From Clostridium sp. (GTDB lineage Bacteria > Bacillota > Clostridia > Lachnospirales > Lachnospiraceae), in assembly GCA_031275405.1 (NCBI GenBank), contig JAISOV010000047.1, positions 37,446-101,445 of the forward strand: DNA of 64,000 nt, written 5' to 3'. This document shows positions 33,786-43,840 of this stretch, in pieces (position 1 is the stretch's first letter; every line of letters starts with the position of its first letter). A program made the translations under genes and the position numbers. The notes below the pieces were generated by a model that worked only from the letters and a program-made list of their open reading frames with translations, had not been told where the DNA came from and did no database searches.

Positions 33786-36278
33786 TTGGATAAGTATGAG
33801 TACAAGGTAAGAACCGAAGAGATCGGGGCGCTGATTGATAAAGGGGAATATGCCCAGGCGGTGGAGATCGCGGACGTGATAGACTGGCGGCGGGTGAAGA
33901 GCGTCATGATGTTATGCAGGATCAGCGACTTATATAAGATCAACCGCCGCTATGAAGAAGCCAAGGAACTGCTGGAGCTGGCATATGACCGTCATCCGGG
34001 AGGGCGGACGATTGTGTATTCCCTGTGTGAGCTTTCGATCAAGCTGGGGGAGTTCGTACAGGCGATCGAATACTACAAGATTTTTTCGCAGATCGCCCCC
34101 AGGGACAGCGGGCGCTATGTGTTACAGTATAAACTGTACGAGGCGCAGGAGGTAAATTTAGAAGAACGGATTGAAGTCCTGGAGGAACTCAAAGAACGGG
34201 ATTATCGGGAAAAATGGGCCTATGAACTGGCTTACCTGTACCACAGGGTAGGACTTGGCACCCGTTGCGTGGAGGAATGTGATGAACTGATCCTATGGTT
34301 CGGCGAGGGGAAATATGTCATAAAGGCCATGGAATTGAAGATGCTGCACCAGCCCTTGTCGCCGGAACAGCAGGAGAAATATACCAGTCGTCTCGGAACA
34401 GAGCCGGCAGCGGCCATAGGTATGACCGTTGCCGCAGACATGGGAGCGGACGCGTCTGCGGACGGGGAGACAGGTTCCTATCAGGACGCGCATACCGATA
34501 GGGATACAGATCGGTATACGGGCAGGGATAGGACTGCGCGTGCGGCCATAGAGATGAGCGGGAGCGTGGCGGCTACGAATCGTATGGCCTTAGACAGGCG
34601 TATGGATACGGATGCGGGCAGGGACACGGATATGGACACGGACATCCAAGTAAAGACGATGGATGTGGAGAATCCATATAATACCATGAATATACAGAAA
34701 GCGCTGGCGGCAGGAATCAAAGAAATCCAGATCCAGAGAAAGGAAGAGACAACCTCTGCCGTGCAGGAAAGCGCTGGCTTGCAGAAGCCGGATACGGATT
34801 CTCTGGATGGCCTGCAGCTGGAAGCAGTGGACGAGAATCTTCTGGAAGCGGAAGAAATTCCGGTGTCCGAAGTGTTTTTCGGGGAGACGGGAGAAGTCGG
34901 GACCGTCACGGAAAAGACCAGGCCGTTCGAGCCGATTGCCCTAAAAATGCGGGAGCTGAAACCGGATACGGCACAGCTTGTCATGAACCAGCTGAGACAG
35001 GAACATACACAGGAGCCGGAAAGCGGCCCGCCGGAGGAAATCGCGGATATTCTTTCGATGGAGTCGGACGGGCAGCTCCGTATCGTACTTCCGGAAGCCC
35101 AAAGGGCGGAGAAGCAGATTACCGGACAGCTTGGCATTGAAGACATTCTGGCCGAATGGGAGCGCATGAAGAGAGACAACGAAGAGAAGCGCAAGGAAGC
35201 GGTACGCCAGAGGGTGCTGCGGCAGACGGGTGCTATGTTCACGGAATTTGAAGCCTCCATAAAGGATGAGATACGGGGAAATCCGCCCGTGGAGGAAGAT
35301 CTATCCATGGAGGAAGACTTTGTATATGAGAAAGCGCCGACCGCAGGCGGCCTAGGACAAGAAGCCGCTGCCGGAGCGGAACGATCGCCGGAAGAGTCTA
35401 TAGAGGAAAGGATAAGCGCAGAAGCCCTGCCGTCCGAAGGGCGTTCAGAAGAAGAGCGTTTGGAAGCGGTTTCCGGCGAAGATCCGAAAGCGGCAGAGGA
35501 GGAGCAGGGGGAAGTTTTTCCGCGAAGCCTGACGAAGGAAGAAAAAGAACTGTATGCGCCTTATATTCAGAGCAAGTCGGCAAGGGAGCGGCTGGTGACG
35601 GCGATTGACAATATCAGCATGGCGGCGTATACCGGAAACCTCCTGGTTACCGGAGAGGAAGGGATGAATACCCTGACCCTTGCCAAGAACATGATCCAGG
35701 AAGCGCAGAGGAACGACAGCAGTTTTTCCGGAAAGGTGGCGACCGTATCCGGAGCGTCCTTGAATAAGCAGGAAGTCTCCTCCATTTTGAAGCATTTTGA
35801 GAACGGGGCGCTGATGATCCGGCAGGCTTCCGGGATGAACCGGAAGACAGCCGAGAGTCTTGCGAAAAGCCTGGAGCAGGAATCCATAAGCATCATCGTT
35901 GCAATGGAGGATACGAAAAAAGCCGCAGACAGACTGCTGGAGGAATATCCGCAGTTAGAAACCTGTTTTACGGCACGGATGGACGTGGAAGCGTTAAGCA
36001 ATGACGTTCTGGTGAAATTCGGAAGAAAATATGCCAGGGAGAACGAGTTTTCCATAGATGAAATGGGGATCCTTGCCTTACATACCCTGATCGAAGAGCG
36101 GCAGACCAGCGAACATGTGGTGACGGTGATGGAAGTCAAAGAAATCGTGGATGAAGCCATCGCCCGGGTGAACCGGAAGACCGTCGGACACTTCGTGGAT
36201 ATTCTGTTGGCGAAAAGATATGATGAGGAAGACATGGTGATTTTGCGGGAAAAGGACTTCATACCGGGGAGAAGATAG
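33786..36278 (+). CDS. TPR protein with degenerate AAA-like C-terminal domain
   Basis: 830 residues. Residues 1-190 are TPR-like helices (YEEAKELLELAYDRHPGGR, LGEFVQAIEYYKIFSQIAP). Residues 200-560 are low-complexity and acidic. Residues 590-820 resemble an AAA module: LLVTGEEGMNTLTLAKNM stands where Walker A should be but lacks the GKT, then a helical lid (EMGILALHTLIEER). It probably binds partners rather than hydrolysing ATP. The start is TTG 33786 after GGGAGCGGG; no ATG fits. Similar proteins occur in Lachnospiraceae with no known function, to my knowledge. Confidence 0.7.
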   Translation: MDKYEYKVRTEEIGALIDKGEYAQAVEIADVIDWRRVKSVMMLCRISDLYKINRRYEEAKELLELAYDRHPGGRTIVYSLCELSIKLGEFVQAIEYYKIFSQIAPRDSGRYVLQYKLYEAQEVNLEERIEVLEELKERDYREKWAYELAYLYHRVGLGTRCVEECDELILWFGEGKYVIKAMELKMLHQPLSPEQQEKYTSRLGTEPAAAIGMTVAADMGADASADGETGSYQDAHTDRDTDRYTGRDRTARAAIEMSGSVAATNRMALDRRMDTDAGRDTDMDTDIQVKTMDVENPYNTMNIQKALAAGIKEIQIQRKEETTSAVQESAGLQKPDTDSLDGLQLEAVDENLLEAEEIPVSEVFFGETGEVGTVTEKTRPFEPIALKMRELKPDTAQLVMNQLRQEHTQEPESGPPEEIADILSMESDGQLRIVLPEAQRAEKQITGQLGIEDILAEWERMKRDNEEKRKEAVRQRVLRQTGAMFTEFEASIKDEIRGNPPVEEDLSMEEDFVYEKAPTAGGLGQEAAAGAERSPEESIEERISAEALPSEGRSEEERLEAVSGEDPKAAEEEQGEVFPRSLTKEEKELYAPYIQSKSARERLVTAIDNISMAAYTGNLLVTGEEGMNTLTLAKNMIQEAQRNDSSFSGKVATVSGASLNKQEVSSILKHFENGALMIRQASGMNRKTAESLAKSLEQESISIIVAMEDTKKAADRLLEEYPQLETCFTARMDVEALSNDVLVKFGRKYARENEFSIDEMGILALHTLIEERQTSEHVVTVMEVKEIVDEAIARVNRKTVGHFVDILLAKRYDEEDMVILREKDFIPGRR

Positions 36279-36484
36279 CGCGGCTCCGGTGTCGGGAACC
36301 GTTCCGAAACAAACCCACCTCTTAGCGGCCTGTTTCCGCCGATACTTTGCCGCAAAAAAGCTTACATAGCCCATGATGCCCGTTTTTTTGCCGCCTGTTC
36401 TGACGAAAACCGTTCGCTTATCGGCACAAGTGATTCCGCAACATTTCCTAAGATACGCTGGGCAAAGAAAAGGGGGATGAGAAA

Positions 36485-38383
36485 ATGGCAAGGACAAAGG
36501 TATTTATTTCCGAAATGGATCAGTACCTGTTTGCGCAGGGAACGCATTACGATATTTACCGGAAGCTGGGGGCGCACTTGTCGGAAGAAGACGGGGTGCA
36601 AGGTGTTTTTTTCGGAGTCTGGGCGCCCAACGCAAGAACAGTTCATGTTATCGGAACTTTCAATGGTTGGAACGAAACTTCCCATGAAATGAAAAAACTG
36701 GGTTCCGGTGGGATCTGGAAGCTGTTCGTGCCGGGAGCGGAGGAAGGGAACCTGTATAAATTCCTGATTACCGCCCCGGATGGACGCAAGCTGTACAAAG
36801 CGGATCCTTTTGCCAATCAGGCGGAGTACCGTCCGGGAACGGCTTCCGTCGTCGCGGATCTGTCCGCTTTTGCCTGGACGGACGGCAGATGGATGAAGAA
36901 CCGTGACGACAAGGACATCCACAAGGAGCCGATGGCGGTCTATGAATGCCACATCGGTTCGTTCATGAAGCACCCGCACGGCCAGGACGGCTTCTACAGC
37001 TACCGGGAATTTGCGAAGCGTATCGTGGACTACCTGCAAGAGATGAAGTACACCCATGTGGAACTGATGGGGATTGCGGAATATCCGTTTGACGGTTCCT
37101 GGGGCTACCAGGTGACGGGCTATTACGCGCCCACCTCCCGCTACGGCTCACCCAAGGACTTCATGTATCTGGTGGATCAGCTGCATCAAGCCGGGATCGG
37201 AGTGATACTGGACTGGGTTCCGGCTCATTTTGCCAAGGATGCCCATGGACTGGCGGAGTTTGACGGGGAGTGTGTTTTTGAACATCCAGACCCAAGGCGG
37301 GGGGAACATCTGGACTGGGGAACGAAGATCTTCCATTACGGAAAAACGGAAGTCCAGAATTTTCTGATCGCCAATGTCCTGTACTGGCTGCGGGAATTCC
37401 ATGTGGACGGGATCCGTGTGGACGCTGTGGCGTCTATGCTGTATCTGAATTATGGAAAAAATGACGGACAATGGCTGCCGAACCCATACGGGGGCAAGGA
37501 AAATCTGGAAGCGGTCGCCTTCTTTCGCCATCTGAACTCTGTCGTGCGCGGAACCTATCCCGGCTTCCTCACCATAGCGGAGGAATCCACTGCCTGGCCT
37601 CATGTGACCAGCGACATCCAGAGCGGGGAAGGGCTGGGATTTTCCTTGAAATGGAACATGGGCTGGATGCACGATTTCTGCGAATATATGAAACTGGATC
37701 CGCTGTTTCGCAAAGGCTTCCACCATGCCCTGACCTTTGCCATGAGCTACAATGCTTCGGAGAACTATATCCTGCCCCTTTCCCATGACGAGGTGGTGCA
37801 TTTGAAATGCTCCATGCTGAATAAAATGCCCGGCAAGAAAGAGGATAAATTTGCCAATCTGCGGGTGGGTTACACGTATATGTTTGGGCATTCCGGCAAG
37901 AAGCTGCTGTTCATGGGGCAGGATTTCGGGCAGGAAAGGGAATGGAGCGAGTCCCGTGAAATCGACTGGTTCCTGCTGGGCGAGAAATCTCACAGAGAGC
38001 TGCACGATTATGTGAAAGCCCTTTTGAAGCTGTACCGTTCTCATCCTTGTCTGTATGAAATCGACAACAGCTGGGATGGGTTTGAATGGATGAACGCGGA
38101 CGACGGGGAGCGCAGCACCTATGCCTTTGTGCGCAGGGGGAGCGCCGGAACGGGCCTGCTGTTCGTACTCAACATGACTCCTATCCTGCGCGAGGGATAC
38201 CGGGTGGGCGTACCCGGGGGCAAGAAGTACTGCCTGGTACTCAACAGCGACGAGGAACGCTTCGGCGGGAACGGCAACGAGATTCCGGCAGTCATCGCGG
38301 CCGAGGCTCAGCCTTACCACTATCAGGATTATTCGGTCTGTTTCGACCTGCCTCCTTTTGGGGCGGCGGTGTTTGCGTTCTAG
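36485..38383 (+). CDS. glgB: 1,4-alpha-glucan branching enzyme
   Basis: Introduces alpha-1,6 branches in glycogen (GH13). 632 residues: an N-terminal CBM48 (GVWAPNARTVHVIGTFNGW), a catalytic barrel with DGIRVDAVASMLYLNYGK (nucleophile Asp), TIAEESTAWP (acid Glu) and LPLSHDEVVH, and a C-terminal beta domain. AAAGGGGGATGAGAAA precedes the ATG. No other glycogen gene is nearby. Confidence 0.95.
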   Translation: MARTKVFISEMDQYLFAQGTHYDIYRKLGAHLSEEDGVQGVFFGVWAPNARTVHVIGTFNGWNETSHEMKKLGSGGIWKLFVPGAEEGNLYKFLITAPDGRKLYKADPFANQAEYRPGTASVVADLSAFAWTDGRWMKNRDDKDIHKEPMAVYECHIGSFMKHPHGQDGFYSYREFAKRIVDYLQEMKYTHVELMGIAEYPFDGSWGYQVTGYYAPTSRYGSPKDFMYLVDQLHQAGIGVILDWVPAHFAKDAHGLAEFDGECVFEHPDPRRGEHLDWGTKIFHYGKTEVQNFLIANVLYWLREFHVDGIRVDAVASMLYLNYGKNDGQWLPNPYGGKENLEAVAFFRHLNSVVRGTYPGFLTIAEESTAWPHVTSDIQSGEGLGFSLKWNMGWMHDFCEYMKLDPLFRKGFHHALTFAMSYNASENYILPLSHDEVVHLKCSMLNKMPGKKEDKFANLRVGYTYMFGHSGKKLLFMGQDFGQEREWSESREIDWFLLGEKSHRELHDYVKALLKLYRSHPCLYEIDNSWDGFEWMNADDGERSTYAFVRRGSAGTGLLFVLNMTPILREGYRVGVPGGKKYCLVLNSDEERFGGNGNEIPAVIAAEAQPYHYQDYSVCFDLPPFGAAVFAF

Positions 38384-38436
38384 GACATGCGCCAGCCGCT
38401 TCCATACGGAGCGGTAACGTCGGATGTGTAATGGGT

Positions 38437-38463
38437 TAAGAAACAGGAGAAACAGGCCGATAT
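38437..38463 (+). promoter_or_regulatory. Sigma-D (sigma-28) flagellar promoter
   Basis: TAAG at 38437-38440, 15-base spacer, GCCGATAT at 38456-38463. The -10 matches the B. subtilis sigma-D consensus; the -35 differs in one base from TAAA. It precedes the flagellin transcription unit. Confidence 0.8.
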
Positions 38464-38498
38464 AAAAGGTGAGTGCCGCAGGACGGCGCTCACCTTTT
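38464..38498 (+). terminator. Terminator-like hairpin overlapping the flagellar promoter
   Basis: AAAAGGTGAGTGCCG and CGGCGCTCACCTTTT pair with one G-T, followed by TCG. It would end glgB transcription, yet it starts right at the -10 box of the flagellar promoter. Confidence 0.75.
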
Positions 38499-38544
38499 CG
38501 TAAACCTACCGGGAACGCGTTCCTATTATCTGGAGAGAAACGGC

Positions 38545-41500
38545 ATGAAGATTACGTTTGACCAAGGTCTGACTGACGGCAGTGACAAAAATACCTCCCT
38601 CAAAGCCGAAGCTCCATCCAGAAGCAGCAGGCGGGCGGATTCCGCTTACGGGCAGGCCGTCGCTTTTCAGGTGGATTTTTTCCGGGATGATGGAGGAAAG
38701 GACATCCATGGAGGAATCATAGAGCAGAGCGCCAATCGCGGAGGAGCCAGCCATGGCGGAAAAACGGCTGGGAAATCCATAGAGGAACTCCAAAATGAAA
38801 TAGGGGCGAGAAACGCGCAGGTATTGCAGGACTATATGACAGTGATGTCGAATACCATGTCACAGGAGGATTTTGCGAAGCTGGAAGAGGACGGGTTCCG
38901 GTTTGAGAATCTGGAACCGCAGGAAGCGGTGACGATTGTAGACCGGATCAAGGTGGAACTGGCCCGCTCCGGGGAAGAGGTCGCCGGGTATACGGACGAG
39001 GTGGATATGGAAACCTTGCGGAAAGCGGTGGGCAGCGAGGGCCTGGCAAGAATGATCGCCGCGCGGTTTCAGCAGGCGGATCTTCCTCTGACGCCGGACA
39101 ATGTGAAGAAGACCGTGCAGGCGGTGCAGATGGCGTCCGGTCTGAAAAGCCCGGACGACAGGGAGTACCGCTATATGATAGAGAATCGGATGAAGCCGCG
39201 GATCCGGGATTTTTACCTGGCGCAGAACAGCGGGGTATCTGCGGGACACGGGAACGCGGCATATTCCTACTATGCCGGGGAAGTGGCCGGCTATTATCTG
39301 AAGGGAGCGGAGCCGGAGCTTTCGGAAGCACTGGAAGGGCAGATCGAAAAAGCGATCCGAAGCTACGGATTCGAAGCGACTCCGGCGGCAAAAGAAGCCG
39401 GGAAGTGGCTGGTGGAAAATGCCCTGCCTTTCACGAAGGAGAATCTGGAAAGCTACCAGGAACTGACGTCAGTGCCATTTCCGGTTTTTCAGGAACAGGC
39501 GATCCGCGCGGCAACGGCAGCGGTTTTGGAGGGGGAAGAACCGCTTTCCGGGAAGCTGGCGGTTTCGGAGAACTTCTATGAAAAAGCCGCAAGATCGTGG
39601 AAAGAGCTTCTCGGGGAAACGAAGATACGGCAGCTAGAAGCCAGAAGACAGCTGGAAGAAGTCCGTCTGCGCATGACGGCGGAGGTGAATGTAAAGCTGC
39701 TGCGCAGCGGATTCTCCATTGATACCGCTCCCATGGAAGACTTTCTGGAAGCCTTGAGACAGGCGGAAGAGGAAGTGGCGAAGATCTATTTTCCGGCGGC
39801 GGTTTTTTCGGAACAGCTTACTTTGGAGCATTCAAACGGCGCGGTCGCCAAATATCGCCTCTATCATAGAACCTGCGAAATGGTCGCGCAGATTCCGGCT
39901 TTTCCGGCACAGATCCTGGGGAAATGGGCCGTGCGTGCGGAAGCCGGGTCGTTCGGGCAGTTCCATCGGGAAGGGGCGGCTCTGCAAGGAGCCTTGCGCA
40001 AAGCGCAGGAAACCTATGAGACGCTGATGACGGTTCCAAGAAGCGACATGGGTGACAGTATTCGGAAAGCCTTTGGAAACATAGATGAGATCTTGACCGG
40101 ACTGGCTCTCCCCGGTACGGAGCAGAACCGGAAAATCGTGAGGATTCTGGGATATAACCGCATGGAGATCAATGCCGAGAACATTGAGAAGGTACGGGAA
40201 GCGGATACCCTGGTGAAACAGGTGACGCAAAAAATGACGCCAGCGTCAATACTCAAAATGATCCGCGACGGCGTGAACCCCCTTACCCATACTTTAGAAG
40301 AGCTGGACACCTATTTTTCCTCGCTTCCGGAGGAATATTCCGCACAGGCGCAGGATTACAGCCGTTTCCTGTACGGGCTGGAACGGCAGGGAGGGATCAC
40401 GGCGGAGGAACGCGCGGCGTACATCGGGGTCTACCGCCTGCTCTACCAAGTAGGGAAAGACGATCAAGCGGCAGTGGGCGCGGCAGTGGGCGCACAGGCG
40501 CGGATGAATTTCGCTTCCTTGCTGTCGGCGGTCAGGAGCAGGCAGCACAAAGGCATGGACATAGAGGTTTCGGACGCTTTGGGCGCTCTTTCCGACCTGA
40601 TGGAAAAAGGGGTCTCCATCACCGAACAGATCACCCAAGGATACGGAGCGCAATGGAAGGAAGTCCTGACGCAGATGTTAGAAAACAAAGAAAGCCAGGA
40701 AGCCTGCCGCCGTCAGCTGCTTGCCCAGATCCGCCAGGCGGCGGAAACGGAGCAGGAATGTATTTCCATGCTGAGCCGGGGAGAGATCCCGCCTACGGCG
40801 GAAAATCTGCTCGCCGCCCAAGGACTTTCTTCCCGCCAGGGAAATGTATTTCAAAAACTGTCCCATCGGCGGATACTAGAAGCGGCAGCAGTGCCGGGAG
40901 CGGCTGAAAATCAGGCCTCCGCTGCGGACAGCGCTTCCACAGGCGAAACCGGCGCGGCAGCGGCAGAGAATATCTGGGAAAAACTGGACGAACCGGTCGG
41001 AAGAGAAACGTTCCGGTCGGCGTATCAGGCGATGCTGGGGCAGATGGAACAGGAAATGGAAGAAGCTACTTTCCGGGAAACCTCCTCTCTTGACGTGAGG
41101 GAGCTTCAGCTGCTCCATAAGCAGCTGCACCTTGCGGGGAACCTCGCAGGACAGGAGGAATACCATCTTCCGATGTACTTTGGCGAAGAACTGACCATGG
41201 TGCGCCTGATCGTGCGTCGCGACACGCAGGAACGGGGAACCGTCAGCATTTCGATAGGCGGCGCGGCAACGGGGCAGGCCGTAAGGGAGCAGCCAGGCGT
41301 TTTGTCGGAGCGGCGGACTGTCGGGGGATGGCCGGATACCTCATCGCAGCGGCGGGGCGCGAGGGAACAGGCGGCGGGCGACGACGGACGGATCGAGGGG
41401 AGATTTACGCTAAGCGGAGGCAAGCTGAGCGGATATTTAGCGGGAAACCACGAAGAGGCGGTTGGGGAACTGACCAGAATCGCCGATATATTTTGTGAAA

Positions 41501-41706
41501 ACGCGTCAAAAGAATGGGAGGTGGCTTCCGTTCAAATTATACAGGGCAGCTTGCGGGAAAGAGAGCCGCAACGCAGGGCGGACGCAGCCACGGCGGAACC
41601 TGTCGGGGCGGAACTTTACCGGATCGCCGGAACTTTCTTGCGGACGGTACAGAATGTGCGCCAGAGCGCACGGATAGGAGCAGGATTTCATGAGAATCAA
41701 TTATAA
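38545..41706 (+). CDS. Large DUF6240-like protein of the flagellin unit
   Basis: 1053 residues, no signal peptide, no membrane segment, mainly helical with long Glu/Ala/Gln-rich stretches. It starts MKITFDQGL after GGAGAG and overlaps the flagellin start by 17 bases, behind the flagellar promoter. The C-terminal 180 residues (ELQLLHKQLHLAGNLAGQEE, YHLPMYFGEELTMVRLIVRR) recall the hook-length control protein FliK in containing a small globular end, but no clear match is visible. I associate this family (DUF6240) with Lachnospiraceae flagellin loci. Its function is unknown. Confidence 0.65.
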   Translation: MKITFDQGLTDGSDKNTSLKAEAPSRSSRRADSAYGQAVAFQVDFFRDDGGKDIHGGIIEQSANRGGASHGGKTAGKSIEELQNEIGARNAQVLQDYMTVMSNTMSQEDFAKLEEDGFRFENLEPQEAVTIVDRIKVELARSGEEVAGYTDEVDMETLRKAVGSEGLARMIAARFQQADLPLTPDNVKKTVQAVQMASGLKSPDDREYRYMIENRMKPRIRDFYLAQNSGVSAGHGNAAYSYYAGEVAGYYLKGAEPELSEALEGQIEKAIRSYGFEATPAAKEAGKWLVENALPFTKENLESYQELTSVPFPVFQEQAIRAATAAVLEGEEPLSGKLAVSENFYEKAARSWKELLGETKIRQLEARRQLEEVRLRMTAEVNVKLLRSGFSIDTAPMEDFLEALRQAEEEVAKIYFPAAVFSEQLTLEHSNGAVAKYRLYHRTCEMVAQIPAFPAQILGKWAVRAEAGSFGQFHREGAALQGALRKAQETYETLMTVPRSDMGDSIRKAFGNIDEILTGLALPGTEQNRKIVRILGYNRMEINAENIEKVREADTLVKQVTQKMTPASILKMIRDGVNPLTHTLEELDTYFSSLPEEYSAQAQDYSRFLYGLERQGGITAEERAAYIGVYRLLYQVGKDDQAAVGAAVGAQARMNFASLLSAVRSRQHKGMDIEVSDALGALSDLMEKGVSITEQITQGYGAQWKEVLTQMLENKESQEACRRQLLAQIRQAAETEQECISMLSRGEIPPTAENLLAAQGLSSRQGNVFQKLSHRRILEAAAVPGAAENQASAADSASTGETGAAAAENIWEKLDEPVGRETFRSAYQAMLGQMEQEMEEATFRETSSLDVRELQLLHKQLHLAGNLAGQEEYHLPMYFGEELTMVRLIVRRDTQERGTVSISIGGAATGQAVREQPGVLSERRTVGGWPDTSSQRRGAREQAAGDDGRIEGRFTLSGGKLSGYLAGNHEEAVGELTRIADIFCENASKEWEVASVQIIQGSLREREPQRRADAATAEPVGAELYRIAGTFLRTVQNVRQSARIGAGFHENQL

Positions 41707-42820
41707 TGTATCCGCGATGTTGTCCAATAACGCACTGTCAACGAATGATGATCTGCTTTCCAAATCCATGGAAAGGCTGTCTTCCGGCTTGAAGATCAAC
41801 CACGCAAAGGACAATCCGGCGGGACTGGCTATGGGGAAACGCATGAACGCCCAGCTAAGGGGGCTGTCTGTCGCAGCGGGCAACGCCAGTGACGGCGTTT
41901 CGGTGGTGGAAACGGCGGATGGGGCCTTGGCGGGGGTTTCCGATATACTCAGCCGGATGAAAGAGCTGACCGTAAAGGCGGCGACCGGGTCTGTAACCGA
42001 CGACGACCGGGAGATCATCCAAGAGGAAATCCAGCAGCTGAAAGAGGAAATCACCGCTATTTCCAAGCAGACACAGTTTAACGGAAAATCTTTGCTGAAC
42101 GGAGAATTTGAGCGGAAAGGCTATACCAATGAGAAAGCGCTGAAAGTCAGCTATTACAGCGATGAAGTCCAGGAAAAGGTCTACACCATAAACAGCCTTA
42201 CCGTGAAAACGGAAACAGATGCGGACGGGAAGTCTGCCGGAAACAAGACGGTGGACATGGCCAACGGGATTTCCCTGGGGAGCGGCTTCCCATCCGATGT
42301 GAAGATTTCTGGTGTCAAAGATCAGATCGTGACCCTCCGGGGCGGCGACGGCTTTGAGATGAAACTGGATCTGACGAACGCGGACGCGACGACTTATACC
42401 GCCGTAGAGGTGGACGTCACCGGAATCGGCGCCATGCGTCTGCAGATCGGCGCCAACGAGGGTCAGATTCTGGAAGCGGATATTCCGGCAGTTTCCCTGC
42501 GGAATATGGGTATGGAAAGTCTGGATGTCAGCACACAGGAAAAAGCTTCCAAGGGGATTTCCCAGGTGGACGGCGCGGTGGAATTCATTAACCATGTCAG
42601 AAGCAAGCTGGGATCCTATCAGAACCGTCTGGAATCCACAGCCGGAAGCCTGGAGTCTTATCAGGAAAGTATGACGGCGGCTTATTCCAGACTCATGGAC
42701 GTGGACATGGCGGAAGAGATGACGAAGTATACCACCTATCAAGTGCTGACGCAGGCGGGTACTTCTATGGTTGCCCAGGCCAACGAAAGCCCTTCTAAGG
42801 TGCTGCAGCTCCTACAATAA
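41690..42820 (+). CDS. hag: Flagellin
   Basis: 376 residues; builds the flagellar filament after export by the flagellar type III system. N-terminal D0/D1 (MRINYNVSAMLSNNALSTND, RLSSGLKINHAKDNPAGLAM) and C-terminal D0/D1 (SRLMDVDMAEEMTKYTTYQV, QANESPSKVLQLLQ) are intact. The central variable region (about 140-270) is short. The gene lies in the sigma-D unit with FliS downstream. Confidence 0.95.
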   Translation: MRINYNVSAMLSNNALSTNDDLLSKSMERLSSGLKINHAKDNPAGLAMGKRMNAQLRGLSVAAGNASDGVSVVETADGALAGVSDILSRMKELTVKAATGSVTDDDREIIQEEIQQLKEEITAISKQTQFNGKSLLNGEFERKGYTNEKALKVSYYSDEVQEKVYTINSLTVKTETDADGKSAGNKTVDMANGISLGSGFPSDVKISGVKDQIVTLRGGDGFEMKLDLTNADATTYTAVEVDVTGIGAMRLQIGANEGQILEADIPAVSLRNMGMESLDVSTQEKASKGISQVDGAVEFINHVRSKLGSYQNRLESTAGSLESYQESMTAAYSRLMDVDMAEEMTKYTTYQVLTQAGTSMVAQANESPSKVLQLLQ

Positions 42821-43097
42821 AAAAAGGGGCAGGCAGTTTGATTTTGAATTTCAGATCGCTATCTGGCAGGCAGCCCCCGCGAAATGATGTGACCATGGAT
42901 CTGGTCGGTCTTTTGCGCAAAATCACAAGGACAGTGTGCGCAAAGCCGCCCTTTGGCCTTTTTGCGAAATGTCGTCAGCTGTTCTTGCGAAACATGGCAG
43001 GTACAGCTTGTGTGCGTAAACTTCCATCCGGCTGCTTCTGCCGGATAGGGTCGATTGTTTCTGCTGGATCGTGACCATTTCAGAAAGGTGGGCGGAC
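42821..43097 (+). other. Spacer between flagellin and fliS with small hairpins
   Basis: No gene. Repeated TGTGCGCAAA/TTTTGCGAAA-like words and a hairpin ATCCGGC/GCCGGAT near 43029-43050. No clear terminator, so fliS may be read from the flagellin promoter. Confidence 0.4.
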
Positions 43098-43574
43098 ATG
43101 ACCCAAGAATGCAAAAAGGAGTTCACTTTGCGGATCGCGCAGGCGAATCCCACCGGACTCGTCGTCATTTTATATGAAATGGCGCTCTGCTATCTCCAGG
43201 AGGGGAAAGAAGCCCGCAGTCTCGGTGACGGCGCCGCCTTCCGGGAAGCGAACCGCAAGACGAGAGGGTGCCTGAACGAGCTTCTGTCTTCCCTGCATCT
43301 GGAGTACGAGGTGGCCGCCAATCTGTGTCGGCTATACCGCTACTGTCTACAGCGGCTTGCCTACAGCGAGGCGCTGGGCGATAAAGCGGCTTTGGAAGAA
43401 GTCGAGCGGATCCTCCGCAGGCTCCAGGAAGCCTACGCGCAGGTCGCGGCACAGGACAAAAGCGCCCCGGTCATGCGCAATACCCAGGCCGTATATGCAG
43501 GCCTGACTTATGGTAAGAATACCTTAACTGAAAACATGGCTGACCAAGGAGCGAATCGGGGAATCCGGATATGA
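43098..43574 (+). CDS. fliS: Flagellin export chaperone FliS
   Basis: 158 residues, somewhat longer than the usual 125-135. It binds the flagellin C-terminus and prevents early polymerisation. The start region (TLRIAQANPTGLVVILYEMA) matches the FliS core; helices with LCRLYRYCLQRLAYSEAL and VERILRRLQEAYAQV follow. AAAGGTGGG precedes ATG 43098; a GTG at 43071 is less likely. The last 51 bases overlap the convergent DUF2508 gene. Confidence 0.82.
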   Translation: MTQECKKEFTLRIAQANPTGLVVILYEMALCYLQEGKEARSLGDGAAFREANRKTRGCLNELLSSLHLEYEVAANLCRLYRYCLQRLAYSEALGDKAALEEVERILRRLQEAYAQVAAQDKSAPVMRNTQAVYAGLTYGKNTLTENMADQGANRGIRI

Positions 43575-43817
43575 CTTTGCCGGAACCCTCTCCGTTTCCA
43601 GCGTGAGCAGCTGCGACAAGTGCCGGTAACGTTTCTGCAGAGCGTTGATCTCGTAAATGTAGCAGTCTATCATATCCTCATCCACCGCATTGTCAAAGCC
43701 CGCGTAGGCGATCTCGAGCGCTATGCGGGTTCTTTTCAGATCCTCGCGAAGCGTAGGCGTCGCCAGGTCTTCTCCGATGGCCGTCTCTCCGTAATTTCGG
43801 TGATAGCATATCTTCAT
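43524..43817 (-). CDS. DUF2508 (YaaL-like) protein
   Basis: 97 residues. ALEIAYAGFDNAVDEDMIDC, then YIYEINALQKRYRHL match the DUF2508/YaaL helix pair (DPDLIDYYIYQI-type). The role is unknown. Two starts compete: ATG 43817 has the better spacing to AAAGGAG, ATG 43829 lies almost on it. Its 3' end is antisense to fliS. Confidence 0.7.
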   Translation of the reverse strand: MKICYHRNYGETAIGEDLATPTLREDLKRTRIALEIAYAGFDNAVDEDMIDCYIYEINALQKRYRHLSQLLTLETERVPAKSYPDSPIRSLVSHVFS

Positions 43818-43840
43818 ATTTATAACCATGCTCCTTTCCA

